Assembly: GCF_028416635.1 (NCBI RefSeq)
Contig: NZ_CP114013.1
Span: 5,642,001-5,706,000, forward strand
From: Baekduia alba
Lineage (GTDB): Bacteria > Actinomycetota > Thermoleophilia > Solirubrobacterales > Solirubrobacteraceae
Length of the DNA stretch: 64,000 nucleotides
Direction of reading: 5' to 3'
The notes below the pieces were generated by a model. The model saw only the letters and a list, made by a program, of their open reading frames with translations, made no database searches and was not told the origin of the DNA. Of this stretch, positions 33,950-42,262 are shown piece after piece. How positions within the stretch are numbered: the stretch's first letter is position 1; every line of letters starts with the position of its first letter. Both the position numbers and the translations under genes were made by a program.

Positions 33950-36900
33950 TCAGCTGCGCGACACGCCCACCGTCAGCGCGCGGCCGTCGACGGTCGCCGA
34001 GAAGGCGCCGTCGCCGCCGAAGGCGACGGAGGTCGCGAGGACCTCGTCGGCGAGCAGGCGCTCGAACTCCTCCGCGACCGCGACCAGCTCGGCGTCGCCG
34101 CCGAGCGTCAGGGCGATGCGGTCGGAGACTTCGAGGCCCGCGTCCTTGCGGGCGTTCTGGACGGCGCGGACGACCTCGCGGGCCCAGCCCTCGCGGCGCA
34201 GCGCGTCGTCCATCGCCAGGTCCAGGGCGACCGCGTGGCCGCCTTCGCGCTCGACCTGGAAGCCGTCCAAGGGCTGCAACCCGACCAGCAGGTCGTCGGC
34301 GGTCAGCTCGTGGTCGTGGCCGTCGACGGCGATGCCGACCGTGCGGCCCTCGCGCAGCGCGACCGCGACGCGGTCGGCGTCCAGCGCCTCGATCGCGTCC
34401 GCCAGCAGCGGCATCCGCTTGCCGAACCGCGGCCCGAGCGAGCGGTAGTTCGGCTTCAGGTCGTAGGACCCCAACTCGTCGGCCTCGTCGACGAACCGCA
34501 GCGCCTTGACGTTCAGCTCCTCGCGCACGATGTCGGCCAGCGCCTCCAACGAGCCGCGTTCCCGACCCGAGGCCACCACCACCGCCTCGCGCAGCGGACG
34601 CCGGAGACCCACCTTCGCGCCGGCCCGCGCGCGCAGCCCCAGCGCGACCGCCTCGCGCGCGGTCGCCATGGCGGCCTCGAGCTCCTCGTCGCGCGGACCC
34701 GCCGCCGGCCAGTCGGTCAGGTGCACCGACCCCAGCGCGCCGTCGAGGTTGTCGTAGATCTCGTCCGCCACGAACGGCGTGTACGGCGCGAGCAGCTGCG
34801 ACACCGTCACCAGACACTCGCGCAGCGTCGCGAACGCGCGCGCGTCGCCGTCCCAGAACCGGCGCCGGTTGCGGCGCACGTACCAGTTGGACAGGTCGTC
34901 GACGAACGTCGCGATCTCGCGCGCGCCGCCCGTCGCGTCGAAGTCGTCCAGCCGCTCGGTCACGGCGCTCACCGTCGCGCTCAGGCGCGACAGGACCCAG
35001 CGGTCCAGGTCGGTCGGCGCGCCGGCCGGCACGTCCGCGGCGCTCGTCCCCTCCGCGGCGTTCTCGTACAACACCAAGAACCCGTAGGTGTTCCACAAGG
35101 TGTTCAGGAACAGCCGGACGCCCTCGGCGATCGTGTCCTCCGAGAACCGGTACCCGTCCCACGGCTGCTTGGACGAGAAGAAGTACCAGCGCAGCGCGTC
35201 GGCGCCGAACCTGTCCAGCACCGCGAACGGGTCGACGACGTTGCCCTTGGACTTGGACATCTTCTGCCCGTCCTCGTCCAGGATCAGGCCGAGGCAGACG
35301 ACGTCGCGATACGGCGACTCGTCGAACAGCAGCACGCTGACGGCCAGCAGCGAGTAGAACCAGCCGCGCGTCTGGTCCAGCGCCTCGCAGACGAAGTCCG
35401 CCGGCCACGACGCCTCAAACCGCTCAGCGTTCTCGAACGGCGCGTGCCACTGCGCGAACTGCATCGCGCCCGAGTCGAACCACACGTCGATGACCTCGGG
35501 CACGCGGCGCATGACCGCGCCCGTCTTGGGCGAGATGAACGTGACGTCGTCGACGTAGGGCCGGTGCGGATCCTCGAGCTTGACGCCGGACAGATGCTCC
35601 AGCTCCTCGAACGACCCGATCACGTGGATCTCGCCGGAGCCGTCCTCCGCCCGCCACACCGGCAGCGGCGTGCCCCAGTAGCGCTCGCGCGACAGCGCCC
35701 AGTCGACGTTGTTCTCCAGCCAGCGGCCGAAGCGCCCGTGCTTGACGTGCTCCGGATGCCAGCCGACCGTCTCGTTGGCGGCCAGCAGCCGGTCGCGCAA
35801 TTGCGACGTCGCGATGTACCACGACGGCTTCGCGTAGTAGAGCAGCGGCGTGCCGCAGCGCCAGCAGTGCGGGTAGGAGTGCTCGTACTCGACGGCGCGC
35901 AGGAGGCGGCCCCGCGCGCGCAGGTCCTCGACCAGGTCGGCGTCGGCGTCCTTGACGAACCGGCCCTCGTAGCCTTTGATGCGCTCGTCGTAGGTGCCCT
36001 CGAGCGTCACCGGGTTGACGACCTTCAGCCCGTACTGGGCGCCCAGCCGGAAGTCGTCCTCGCCGAAGGCGATCGCCGTGTGCACCAGGCCGGTGCCGTC
36101 GTCGGCCGTGACGAAGTCCCCCAACAACACCGTGTGGCCGCGCTCGCCGTACTCCGACCCCTTGATGTAGGAGAACGGCGGGTCGTAGCGCACGCCGTCC
36201 AGCGCGGCGCCCGGGAACCGTGACAGGATCTGGACGGGCTGCTCGGGATCCGTGCCCAGCACGCGCTCGACCAGCGCCTCCGCCAGCACGACCGGACGCT
36301 CCAAAGCCCCCGTCTTGGCCCGCACGTAGGTCAGCTCCGGGTCGACCGCGACCGCCGCGTTGGACACCAGCGTCCACGGCGTCGTCGTCCACACCAGCAG
36401 CTCGTCGCCCGCCTGGACCGGCCCGCCGTCCTCGGCGACCGGGAAGCGCACGTAGACCGACGGGTCGACGACGTCCTTGTAGCCCAGCGCCAGCTCGTGC
36501 GACGACAGCGCGGTCCCGCAGCGCGGGCAGTAGGGCACCACCTTGTGGCCCTCGTACAGCAGGCCCTTGTCGGCGATCTGCCGCAGCGCCCACCACACCG
36601 ACTCGACGTAGCTGGCGTCGAGCGTCCGGTAGGCGTTGTCCAAGTCCACCCAGAACCCGATCCGCTCCGTCAGCCGGTTCCAGTCCTCCAGGTACTCGAA
36701 CACGGACTCGCGGCACTTCTTGTTGAACTCCGCGATCCCGTAGGCCTCGATCTCGTGCTTGTTGTGGAGCCCGAGCTGCTGCTCGACGTTGATCTCCACC
36801 GGCAGGCCGTGCGTGTCCCAGCCGCCCTTGCGCTCGACGAGATGCCCGCGCATGGTCTTGAACCGCGGGTAGATGTCCTTGAACGCGCGCGCCAGGACGT

Positions 36901-37075
36901 GGTGCACGCCCGGACGCCCGTTGGCCGTCGGCGGACCCTCCCAGAACACCCAGCGGTCGGCGCCCTCGCGGTTGCGCAGCGACTCGGCGAAGACGTCGCG
37001 CTCACGCCAGCGCGCGAGCACCTGCTCTTCGAGCTTCGGGAAGGACTGGTTCGAATCGACGGGACGGCGGGCCAT
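33950..37075 (-). CDS. ileS: Isoleucyl-tRNA synthetase
   Basis: 1041 residues, class I. The HIGH equivalent is [13 protein letters not shown], and [13 protein letters not shown] is intact. CP1 editing domain contains [13 protein letters not shown]; zinc-type pairs CPRCG and CWRCG are present. The length and the NGRPGVHH signature fit the eukaryote-like IleRS2 group, often mupirocin-tolerant (inference). Only 34 bp separate it from the MarR gene, so there is no room for a T-box leader. TATCCT lies 11 nt upstream of the ATG. Confidence 0.97.
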   Translation of the reverse strand: MARRPVDSNQSFPKLEEQVLARWRERDVFAESLRNREGADRWVFWEGPPTANGRPGVHHVLARAFKDIYPRFKTMRGHLVERKGGWDTHGLPVEINVEQQLGLHNKHEIEAYGIAEFNKKCRESVFEYLEDWNRLTERIGFWVDLDNAYRTLDASYVESVWWALRQIADKGLLYEGHKVVPYCPRCGTALSSHELALGYKDVVDPSVYVRFPVAEDGGPVQAGDELLVWTTTPWTLVSNAAVAVDPELTYVRAKTGALERPVVLAEALVERVLGTDPEQPVQILSRFPGAALDGVRYDPPFSYIKGSEYGERGHTVLLGDFVTADDGTGLVHTAIAFGEDDFRLGAQYGLKVVNPVTLEGTYDERIKGYEGRFVKDADADLVEDLRARGRLLRAVEYEHSYPHCWRCGTPLLYYAKPSWYIATSQLRDRLLAANETVGWHPEHVKHGRFGRWLENNVDWALSRERYWGTPLPVWRAEDGSGEIHVIGSFEELEHLSGVKLEDPHRPYVDDVTFISPKTGAVMRRVPEVIDVWFDSGAMQFAQWHAPFENAERFEASWPADFVCEALDQTRGWFYSLLAVSVLLFDESPYRDVVCLGLILDEDGQKMSKSKGNVVDPFAVLDRFGADALRWYFFSSKQPWDGYRFSEDTIAEGVRLFLNTLWNTYGFLVLYENAAEGTSAADVPAGAPTDLDRWVLSRLSATVSAVTERLDDFDATGGAREIATFVDDLSNWYVRRNRRRFWDGDARAFATLRECLVTVSQLLAPYTPFVADEIYDNLDGALGSVHLTDWPAAGPRDEELEAAMATAREAVALGLRARAGAKVGLRRPLREAVVVASGRERGSLEALADIVREELNVKALRFVDEADELGSYDLKPNYRSLGPRFGKRMPLLADAIEALDADRVAVALREGRTVGIAVDGHDHELTADDLLVGLQPLDGFQVEREGGHAVALDLAMDDALRREGWAREVVRAVQNARKDAGLEVSDRIALTLGGDAELVAVAEEFERLLADEVLATSVAFGGDGAFSATVDGRALTVGVSRS

Positions 37076-37086
37076 GAAGACGGCCC

Positions 37087-37092
37087 AGGATA
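37087..37092 (-). promoter_or_regulatory. Candidate ileS -10
   Basis: Minus-strand TATCCT, 11 nt from the ileS ATG and just past the MarR stop. No convincing -35. Confidence 0.35.
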
Positions 37093-37109
37093 TGCGACCG
37101 ACGGTATCC

Positions 37110-37580
37110 CTAGGCCGTGACGGGAACCGCGTCCGCCGCCAGCTTGCGGCAGATGTCCGCCAGCATCCGCTTCTCGGCCGCGTCCAGCATCGCGAACGCG
37201 TCCGTCACCCGCTGCGTGTGCTCAGGCGCCAGCCGGTCCACGAGCTCGCGGCCCTGGACGGTCAGCCGCACCGACGCCGCGCGGCGGTCGTGCGGCAGCC
37301 GGAAGCGCTGCACCATCCCGCGGGTCTCGAGCGTCGTGACGACCTCGGTCGCGTTGGCCTTCGACGTCCGCAGCCGGGCGCGGAGCCCGCGCAGCTCCAG
37401 CTCCCCGCCCGAGGACGAGAGCACCATCAGCACCGAGAAGCCGGAGGACGACAGGCCCTCGCGCTCCAGGTCGGTGGCCAGCCGGCGCCGCACGCTCGCC
37501 TCAGCGAGCAGCAGCGACTCGAGCGCGTCGTGGGCCAGGGGATCGCCGGACTGGGTGAGCGTCATCGCGCGGAGGATCAT
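37110..37580 (-). CDS. MarR family transcriptional regulator
   Basis: About 156 residues. Winged helix: GFSVLMVLSSSGGELELRGL, RARLRTSKANATEVVTTLE and RGMVQRFRLPHDRRAASVRL (wing with DxR-type basic residues). C-terminal dimer helix EHTQRVTDAFAMLDAAE. ATGs at 37580 and 37565 are both possible; neither has a clear ribosome site. Follows the MerR-like gene by 37 bp and may be read with it. Ligand and targets unknown. Confidence 0.85.
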   Translation of the reverse strand: MILRAMTLTQSGDPLAHDALESLLLAEASVRRRLATDLEREGLSSSGFSVLMVLSSSGGELELRGLRARLRTSKANATEVVTTLETRGMVQRFRLPHDRRAASVRLTVQGRELVDRLAPEHTQRVTDAFAMLDAAEKRMLADICRKLAADAVPVTA

Positions 37581-37617
37581 GCCGCCCGGGTCGGACGGCT
37601 CCGAACCTTCGCGGCGG

Positions 37618-38505
37618 CTACAGGCCGATGACGGTCGACGGCCCGCGCGCGAAGCGGCCCGATGCCGAGCGGCCGTCCAGCCGCGCCAGGACCGCCTCAC
37701 GGGCCGCCAGCGGCGTGTCGGGCAGCGCCTCGACCGTCGACGACCCCGTGTGGGCGATCGCGCCCCGGTAGTCCAGGATCGCGACGTCCTCGCCGGCCAC
37801 CCGGCGCGCGGTGAAGACCAGGCGGCCGAGCGCGTCCAGCGACGCGCCGCGCCCGGTCAGCACGACCGCGCGCGGATCCAGGGCCGAGATCGCGTTCGCC
37901 AGCCGCGACGGATCGGAGTCCGCCGTCAACGTCAGCGTCCGCATGCCCGCGCGGCGCAGGACGAGCTCCAGCGCCTGGGCCTGCAGCGCCTCGGGCTCGG
38001 GCGGGCGCGAGGCGTCGAAGACCAGCACGCCCTCGGGTCGCGACGCGGGCGGCGAGATCCGCTGCGTCGCCGCCAGCCAGCCGGTCGCGTAGCGCCACGC
38101 GAACCCGTACTCCGGCGTCGGCAGCGCGTTGAGGACCGGCGCCAGCGCCTCGACCGACGGCAGCAGCACCTCCTCGATCGTGCGCTCTACCGAGCGCACC
38201 GTCAAGGACTCCTCCATCAGGCGGTTGGCGCCGTCCTCGTCGAAGCGCCCGAAGGACGACTGCAGACGCGCCGGCGACGCGGGGCCCGCGCCGCGCTCAC
38301 GCGCGACCGAGACGGCCGAGGAGATGTTCTGCGTCTCTTCGAAGGCCGAGCGCAGCGCCTCGATCTCGGCGAGGTCGAACTGCCGGTGCCCGCCGGCGGT
38401 GCGCTTCGGCTCCGGAAAGCCGAACCGGCGCTCCCAGGAGCGCAGCGTGTTGGGGCTGACGCCGAGCATCGCCGCCGCCGCATTGGTTCGGATGGAGCCA
38501 CCCAT
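37618..38505 (-). CDS. MerR-family regulator with degenerate B12-binding-like C-terminal region (paralogue 1)
   Basis: 295 residues. N-terminal MerR helix-turn-helix (AAAMLGVSPNTLRSWERRFG, FPEPKRTAGGHRQFDLAEIE). The middle helical part (RSVERTIEEVLLPSVEAL) recalls the cap domain of CarH-type B12 regulators, and the C-terminal part (VLVFDASRPPEPEALQA, AVVLTGRG) a Rossmann-like domain, but the His of the DxHxxG cobalamin motif is absent. Clearly paralogous to the gene at 39134. Upstream it carries a TTTGGTGAGGTTCGGGCA element and a TTGCGCAA palindrome. Confidence 0.8.
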   Translation of the reverse strand: MGGSIRTNAAAAMLGVSPNTLRSWERRFGFPEPKRTAGGHRQFDLAEIEALRSAFEETQNISSAVSVARERGAGPASPARLQSSFGRFDEDGANRLMEESLTVRSVERTIEEVLLPSVEALAPVLNALPTPEYGFAWRYATGWLAATQRISPPASRPEGVLVFDASRPPEPEALQAQALELVLRRAGMRTLTLTADSDPSRLANAISALDPRAVVLTGRGASLDALGRLVFTARRVAGEDVAILDYRGAIAHTGSSTVEALPDTPLAAREAVLARLDGRSASGRFARGPSTVIGL

Positions 38506-38524
38506 GTCCCGTAAGTCTTCGCCC

Positions 38525-38552
38525 TTTGGTGAGGTTCGGGCAACTTGCGCAA
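38525..38552 (-). promoter_or_regulatory. Upstream element of MerR paralogue 1
   Basis: Plus-strand TTTGGTGAGGTTCGGGCA (38525-38542) followed at once by the perfect palindrome TTGCGCAA (38545-38552), 20-47 bp before the start codon at 38505. Related sequences occur at 40111, 42200 and 53613. Confidence 0.4.
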
Positions 38553-38622
38553 CGTCCGATGCAAGGCGGGACGGGCCTTGCACGGGAAGGAGGCGGCGCT
38601 CAGCTGCCGACGCTGGGGGCGG

Positions 38623-39114
38623 TCAGACCGTCCCCAGCACGATCAGCGCGCCCTCCGGCGGCCCGCACGCGCCGACGCGCGCCGCGTAGCGCACGCCGTA
38701 CTCGCCGGAGGGCCGGACGACGATCGACTGCGCGGGCGCGAAGCCCATCGCGGCCGAGGAGACGATCCCCTGCAGGAGCTCGTCGCCCTGGCCGGCCTCG
38801 GCGTCGGCCGGCTCGAGGAAGTCGGAGACGAGGCGGTGGACCGCCTCGGGCTCGTCGACGCCGAGCAGCCGCTCGGCCCCGCGCGACAGCGCGCAGAGCT
38901 TCAGCTGACGGTCGACGATGACGAACGACTCGCCCTCGCGCGGGGCGAGGTCGGCCGCGGCGGTGATCACGACGCCCAGGCCGCAACGCGCGCAGACGCG
39001 CGACCGCGCAGCCATCGGGCTCTGCGGCGCCTGGCCGCAGTGCCCGCAGAAGCTGACGAGCGGTGTCGGTTCAACGGGTTCGGGTACCAGGCGGAGCGAC
39101 GGACGGGGGCTCAA
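38623..39114 (-). CDS. Zinc-ribbon plus PAS-like protein
   Basis: 163 residues. N-terminal paired CxxC knuckles (FCGHCGQ and VCARCGL, about 22-45) form a zinc ribbon; the rest (SFVIVDRQLKLCALSRGAER, LLGVDEPEAVHRLVSDFL) resembles a PAS sensor domain. No output domain. It sits between the two MerR paralogues on the same strand, only 19 bp after paralogue 2, so the three are likely co-expressed. Function unknown; a sensor or adaptor for the MerR proteins is an inference. Confidence 0.7.
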   Translation of the reverse strand: MSPRPSLRLVPEPVEPTPLVSFCGHCGQAPQSPMAARSRVCARCGLGVVITAAADLAPREGESFVIVDRQLKLCALSRGAERLLGVDEPEAVHRLVSDFLEPADAEAGQGDELLQGIVSSAAMGFAPAQSIVVRPSGEYGVRYAARVGACGPPEGALIVLGTV

Positions 39115-39133
39115 GCGGGATCCTCCTCAGCCA

Positions 39134-40048
39134 TTAGGCGGACAGCCGACGTCGGGGTGGTGTCGTCGGCGCCGCGAGATCGTCGAACTCCATCGAGTCG
39201 TCCGCGTCGTCCTCGGCCACGCCGCCCTCTGCGAGGTCGAGCAACTGGCCGGACGCGATCGTCGGGGCGCTCGCGAGGTGGCGGGCGCCCGCGTGACGCG
39301 TGCGGTCGCCACGACCGCCGCGACGGAACAGCAGGACCGGCAGGGCGCCGGCGGACGCGCGGACGCGATACGCCCACCGCGCGACGTCGTCGTCGACCTC
39401 CTCGCCACCAGCGATGACGACGACCTTCGGCGCATAGGCCGTCAGCACGTCGCCGAGCCCGGCGAGACCGGTCACGGGCAGCGTCACGGTGCGCAGCCCG
39501 ATTCTCGAGGAGCACAGCTCCAGCGCCCGGAGCGCGAGCGCATCCGGGTCGAGCTGGTCGCGCGTCGCGTCGCCGAGGAGCACCGCGGGTCCGGTGGCCG
39601 TCGGCGGCGAGAGGCGCTGAGCGCGCAGGAGCCACTCGCCGGCCCAGCGGGCCGCGAGCGCCCATGGCGCCGAGTCGGTGCCGTGGCGGTCGCCGATCTC
39701 CGCCAGGGACGGAAGCAGGACCTCCTCGACGGAGCGCTCCACGGAGCGCAGCGCGAGCGCGCCCTCCATGGCCTGGTCGGCACGCTCGAGCTCGTAGGCC
39801 GCGAGGGCCCCGACGAGCACGTGGGTGTCGGCCGCAACAGACTCCCGCGCGCGGGAGATCGCCGACGAGATCGACAGCCCCTCCTGCAACGCATCGCGCA
39901 GGGCGGCGATCTCCCCGTGCGTGTAGAGCCGGTGCTTTCCGGGCGACCGCTGCGGCTTGGGATAGCCGAATCGACGCTCCCAGGCACGGAGCGTATTTGG
40001 GCTGACGTTGAGAACGGCAGCCGCTTCTGAGGTCTTCAGCGTGCGCAC
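39134..40048 (-). CDS. MerR-family regulator with degenerate B12-binding-like C-terminal region (paralogue 2)
   Basis: 304 residues. HTH: AAVLNVSPNTLRAWERRFGY, PKPQRSPGKHRLYTHGEI. Then SISSAISRARESV and LRSVERSVEEVLLPSLAEIG, nearly the same blocks as paralogue 1 (SVERTIEEVLLPS), and a Rossmann-like VVVIAGGEEVDDDVA segment lacking the cobalamin-ligand His. A disordered acidic tail (EDDADDSMEFDD) is unique to this copy. Start at 40048; TTGCGCAA lies 64 bp upstream. Confidence 0.82.
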   Translation of the reverse strand: MRTLKTSEAAAVLNVSPNTLRAWERRFGYPKPQRSPGKHRLYTHGEIAALRDALQEGLSISSAISRARESVAADTHVLVGALAAYELERADQAMEGALALRSVERSVEEVLLPSLAEIGDRHGTDSAPWALAARWAGEWLLRAQRLSPPTATGPAVLLGDATRDQLDPDALALRALELCSSRIGLRTVTLPVTGLAGLGDVLTAYAPKVVVIAGGEEVDDDVARWAYRVRASAGALPVLLFRRGGRGDRTRHAGARHLASAPTIASGQLLDLAEGGVAEDDADDSMEFDDLAAPTTPPRRRLSA

Positions 40049-40110
40049 GCGCGTTCAACGGGATCACGGAGTACAGCTTTAGTCCCGCCTACTGCCCAAA
40101 ATGCATCGAT

Positions 40111-40130
40111 TTTGCGCAACTTCCCGTGCA
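40111..40130. promoter_or_regulatory. TTTGCGCAA element between MerR paralogue 2 and the microprotein gene
   Basis: TTTGCGCAACTTCCCGTGCA; its TTGCGCAA (40112-40119) is identical to that upstream of paralogue 1, and TTTGCGCA recurs upstream of the BldC-like gene. It lies in the divergent interval and could act on either gene. Confidence 0.35.
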
Positions 40131-40196
40131 GAGCCACACGCTCAGCTTACGCTCGCCGCCCGCTATCCGTCCAACTTGCTCTTTCGGGAGGCAGCA

Positions 40197-40283
40197 GTGT
40201 CCAACTTGAAGCTCCGTGCCCTGCCCTACGCCGGCGTCCTCGTCTTCGTGGCATCCATGGCCGGTTACGTCGGCGCCCGCTAG
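40197..40283 (+). CDS. 28-residue single-pass membrane microprotein
   Basis: GTG start preceded by a strong ribosome site CGGGAGG (40186-40192) at 4-5 nt spacing. The product has a short basic N-terminus (SNLKLRALPYAG), one hydrophobic helix (VLVFVASMAGYVGA) and a terminal Arg. It lies between MerR paralogue 2 (divergent) and the HD-GYP gene (same strand, 54 bp downstream). No family is recognised. Confidence 0.65.
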   Translation: MSNLKLRALPYAGVLVFVASMAGYVGAR

Positions 40284-40324
40284 GTCGTACCCGCCCACCG
40301 CTAGACCCGTGCGGGGACGCCCGG

Positions 40325-40330
40325 TAGCGT
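40325..40330 (+). promoter_or_regulatory. -10 TAGCGT for leaderless HD-GYP transcript
   Basis: TAGCGT, 7 nt, then GTG at 40338. Confidence 0.5.
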
Positions 40331-40337
40331 CCCCGCA

Positions 40338-41669
40338 GTGAGCGGGCCCTCCGTGGTGCAGCGCCCCCGCCTCGCGGTTGGCCTTGCCGTCGCGGGCTTG
40401 GTGGCAGCCGCCGGACTGGCCATTGGCCTGCCCGGCACCGTCGGCGATCCGCTCACGCTGGTCCTGCTGGCCTGCGCGGTCGTCTCGCGACTGCTCGCGG
40501 TCGACGTCAACGACCAGCGGGTCTTCGTCTCGGGCGCGTTCCTCTGCGGGATCCTCGCCGCCGGGTTCCTCGGGCCCGCGGCGGCCTTCATGGTGCCCGT
40601 GGTCGCCGAGCTCGTCGGCTGGTCCGTCGAGCGCTACCGGCCGGTCCCGCTGCTGGTGAACCTGGTGGGCGCGACGCTGCCGACCGTCGGCGCCGCCGTC
40701 GTCCTCCAGCAGCTCGACCTCGACACCGGCACCGCCGGCTTCGCGGCCGTGCTCGCCGGCTCCAGCGCCGTCGTGTTGATCATCAACTCGGAGCTGGTCG
40801 CAACGCTGATGGCCGTGTACGAGGGACCGGCGCTGAGCCAGCGCTTCCGCGCGCTGGCCGACCTCACGCCGACGATCGCCATCAACATCGCGCTGGTCAC
40901 CGCGATCGGCGCCGTGTACGCCGAGACCGGCTTCGCCGTCATCACGCTCGTGCTGGTGGCGCTGCTCGCGTTCTCCTACATGACGCGCCTGGTGACCGTC
41001 GCACGCCACCGGACCAAGGAGTACGCCAACCTCTCGTGGGGCGTGTTGTCCGGGTTGATCCGGACGCTCGACGCGCGCGACCACCGCGCCGCGCGCCACT
41101 GCGCCGCGGTCGCGCGGTTCTCACGCGACATCGCCAACCACGTCGGGATGTCCACGCGCGACCAGGAGCTCGCGCACACCGCGGGCCTGCTGCACGACAT
41201 CGGCCGGTTCGCGCTGAGCGACCGCGTGATGGAGCGCGGCGTCGTCCTGACCGAGGACGACTGGACGGCGATCCGCCGCCATCCGGAGCTCGGCGCGGAG
41301 ATGCTCCGCGACATCGGCGTCTACGGGCCGCTGAGCGAGATCATCGTCGCCCACCACGAGCGGCCGGACGGCAAGGGCTACCCCGCGCGGCTGACCGCGG
41401 ACGACATCCCGGAGATCGCGAAGATCATCGCGGTCGCCGAGGTCTACGACACGCTGACCGCGCCGGACACGTACCGGACGCGCCTGTCGTCCTTCGAGGC
41501 GCTGACCGAGCTGCGTCGCGTCGCGGGCAAGCAGCTGGACGCGGGCTACGTCGAGGCGCTCGCCGAGCTGCTGGCCGGGCAGGGCACCGACTACCGCCAC
41601 GCGGACGCGGCCGACTACGACGAAGAGCTCGCCATCGAGCGCCGCATGAACCAGGCTGCGGGCGGCTGA
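40338..41669 (+). CDS. HD-GYP domain phosphodiesterase with membrane N-terminus
   Basis: 443 residues. N-terminal half: about six hydrophobic segments (MASE-like sensor region). C-terminal HD-GYP domain: DARDHRAARHCAAVARFSRD, HTAGLLHDIGRFALSD (HD), RHPELGAEML and HHERPDGKGYPARL (GYP signature read as KGYP), ending VAEVYDTLTAPDTYR. These proteins hydrolyse cyclic di-GMP or related dinucleotides. GTG start, leaderless. Its stop codon lies inside the first 57-bp tandem repeat. Confidence 0.9.
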   Translation: MSGPSVVQRPRLAVGLAVAGLVAAAGLAIGLPGTVGDPLTLVLLACAVVSRLLAVDVNDQRVFVSGAFLCGILAAGFLGPAAAFMVPVVAELVGWSVERYRPVPLLVNLVGATLPTVGAAVVLQQLDLDTGTAGFAAVLAGSSAVVLIINSELVATLMAVYEGPALSQRFRALADLTPTIAINIALVTAIGAVYAETGFAVITLVLVALLAFSYMTRLVTVARHRTKEYANLSWGVLSGLIRTLDARDHRAARHCAAVARFSRDIANHVGMSTRDQELAHTAGLLHDIGRFALSDRVMERGVVLTEDDWTAIRRHPELGAEMLRDIGVYGPLSEIIVAHHERPDGKGYPARLTADDIPEIAKIIAVAEVYDTLTAPDTYRTRLSSFEALTELRRVAGKQLDAGYVEALAELLAGQGTDYRHADAADYDEELAIERRMNQAAGG

Positions 41670-41840
41670 ACTCCCGCGGAGACCCCGGGCGCCGAGCGCC
41701 CGCTGCCTCGGCTGCAGGGCGGCTGAACTCCCGCGGAGACCCCGGGCGCCGAGCGCCCGCTGCCTCGGCTGCACGGCGGCTGAACTCCCGCGGAGACCCC
41801 GGGCGCTGAGCGCCCGCTGCCTCGGCTGCAGGGCGGCTGA
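41661..41840. repeat. Three tandem 57-bp repeats, each with a hairpin, between convergent genes
   Basis: Units at 41661-41717, 41718-41774 and 41775-41831, plus a 9-bp partial fourth (41832-41840). Units differ by single bases. Each holds CGGGCGC-loop-GCGCCCG (7-bp stem, 3-nt loop; hairpin cores 41687-41701, 41744-41758 and 41801-41815). The only change inside a hairpin is in the loop (CGA to TGA), so the stem is kept. The first unit contains the HD-GYP stop. A serial bidirectional terminator or RNA element is a possible role. Confidence 0.92.
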
Positions 41841-41880
41841 GCCGCGCCGCCCGCACCCGCTTCCCCCTTGTGAAGTTGTC

Positions 41881-42150
41881 CTACTGGTTGGCGTCGAGCG
41901 GCGGGAGCTCAGCCGCCGCCTCGTCGGACTCGCGCACGAAGCGGCCGCTGCCGGTCGTGCGCTCCTCCAGCGAGGTGACGAACTCGTCGAGCTCCTGGAC
42001 CGGGAAGCGGCGCTGCCCGCCCGGTGTCCGGTAGCCGCGGAGGTACCCCATGTCGGACCACCGGCGAACGGTGGACAGGGAGACCCCGAGGTGACGTGCC
42101 GCCTCTGACGTCGTCAGGCCGAGGCGACTGGTATGCGTGGACCGCGTCAT
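41881..42150 (-). CDS. BldC-like MerR-type DNA-binding protein
   Basis: 89 residues, essentially a lone winged HTH: GLTTSEAARHLGVSLSTVRR, WSDMGYLRGYRTPGGQRRFP, VQELDEFVTSLEE. This is the BldC/excisionase type; BldC controls the onset of development in Streptomyces (family knowledge). A short acidic tail follows. Start at 42150. Converges on HD-GYP across the 57-bp repeats and carries a TTTGCGCAGGTTTCGGCA element upstream. Confidence 0.85.
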   Translation of the reverse strand: MTRSTHTSRLGLTTSEAARHLGVSLSTVRRWSDMGYLRGYRTPGGQRRFPVQELDEFVTSLEERTTGSGRFVRESDEAAAELPPLDANQ

Positions 42151-42199
42151 GAAAGGCAGTGTTAGGCCACGAAGGGCCTTTCGGAGCGCGTCGCGCGCC

Positions 42200-42217
42200 T
42201 TTGCGCAGGTTTCGGCA
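42200..42217 (-). promoter_or_regulatory. Upstream element of the BldC-like gene
   Basis: Plus-strand TTTGCGCAGGTTTCGGCA matches the MerR-1 element TTTGGTGAGGTTCGGGCA at 13 of 18 positions; 50 bp before the start codon at 42150 and also 46 bp before PPK2. Confidence 0.35.
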
Positions 42218-42262
42218 CGCTGAGCGGCCGATCCTGCGGCGTCTGAGAGGATTTGTGTCGAT

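Noticed and set aside
37076-37109. T-box leader before ileS
   Set aside because: Common for actinobacterial ileS, but only 34 bp separate ileS from the upstream gene.
41661-41840. 57-bp repeats as a coding extension of HD-GYP
   Set aside because: 57 is a multiple of three and frames are open, but the HD-GYP stop is inside the first unit and the hairpin is the conserved part.
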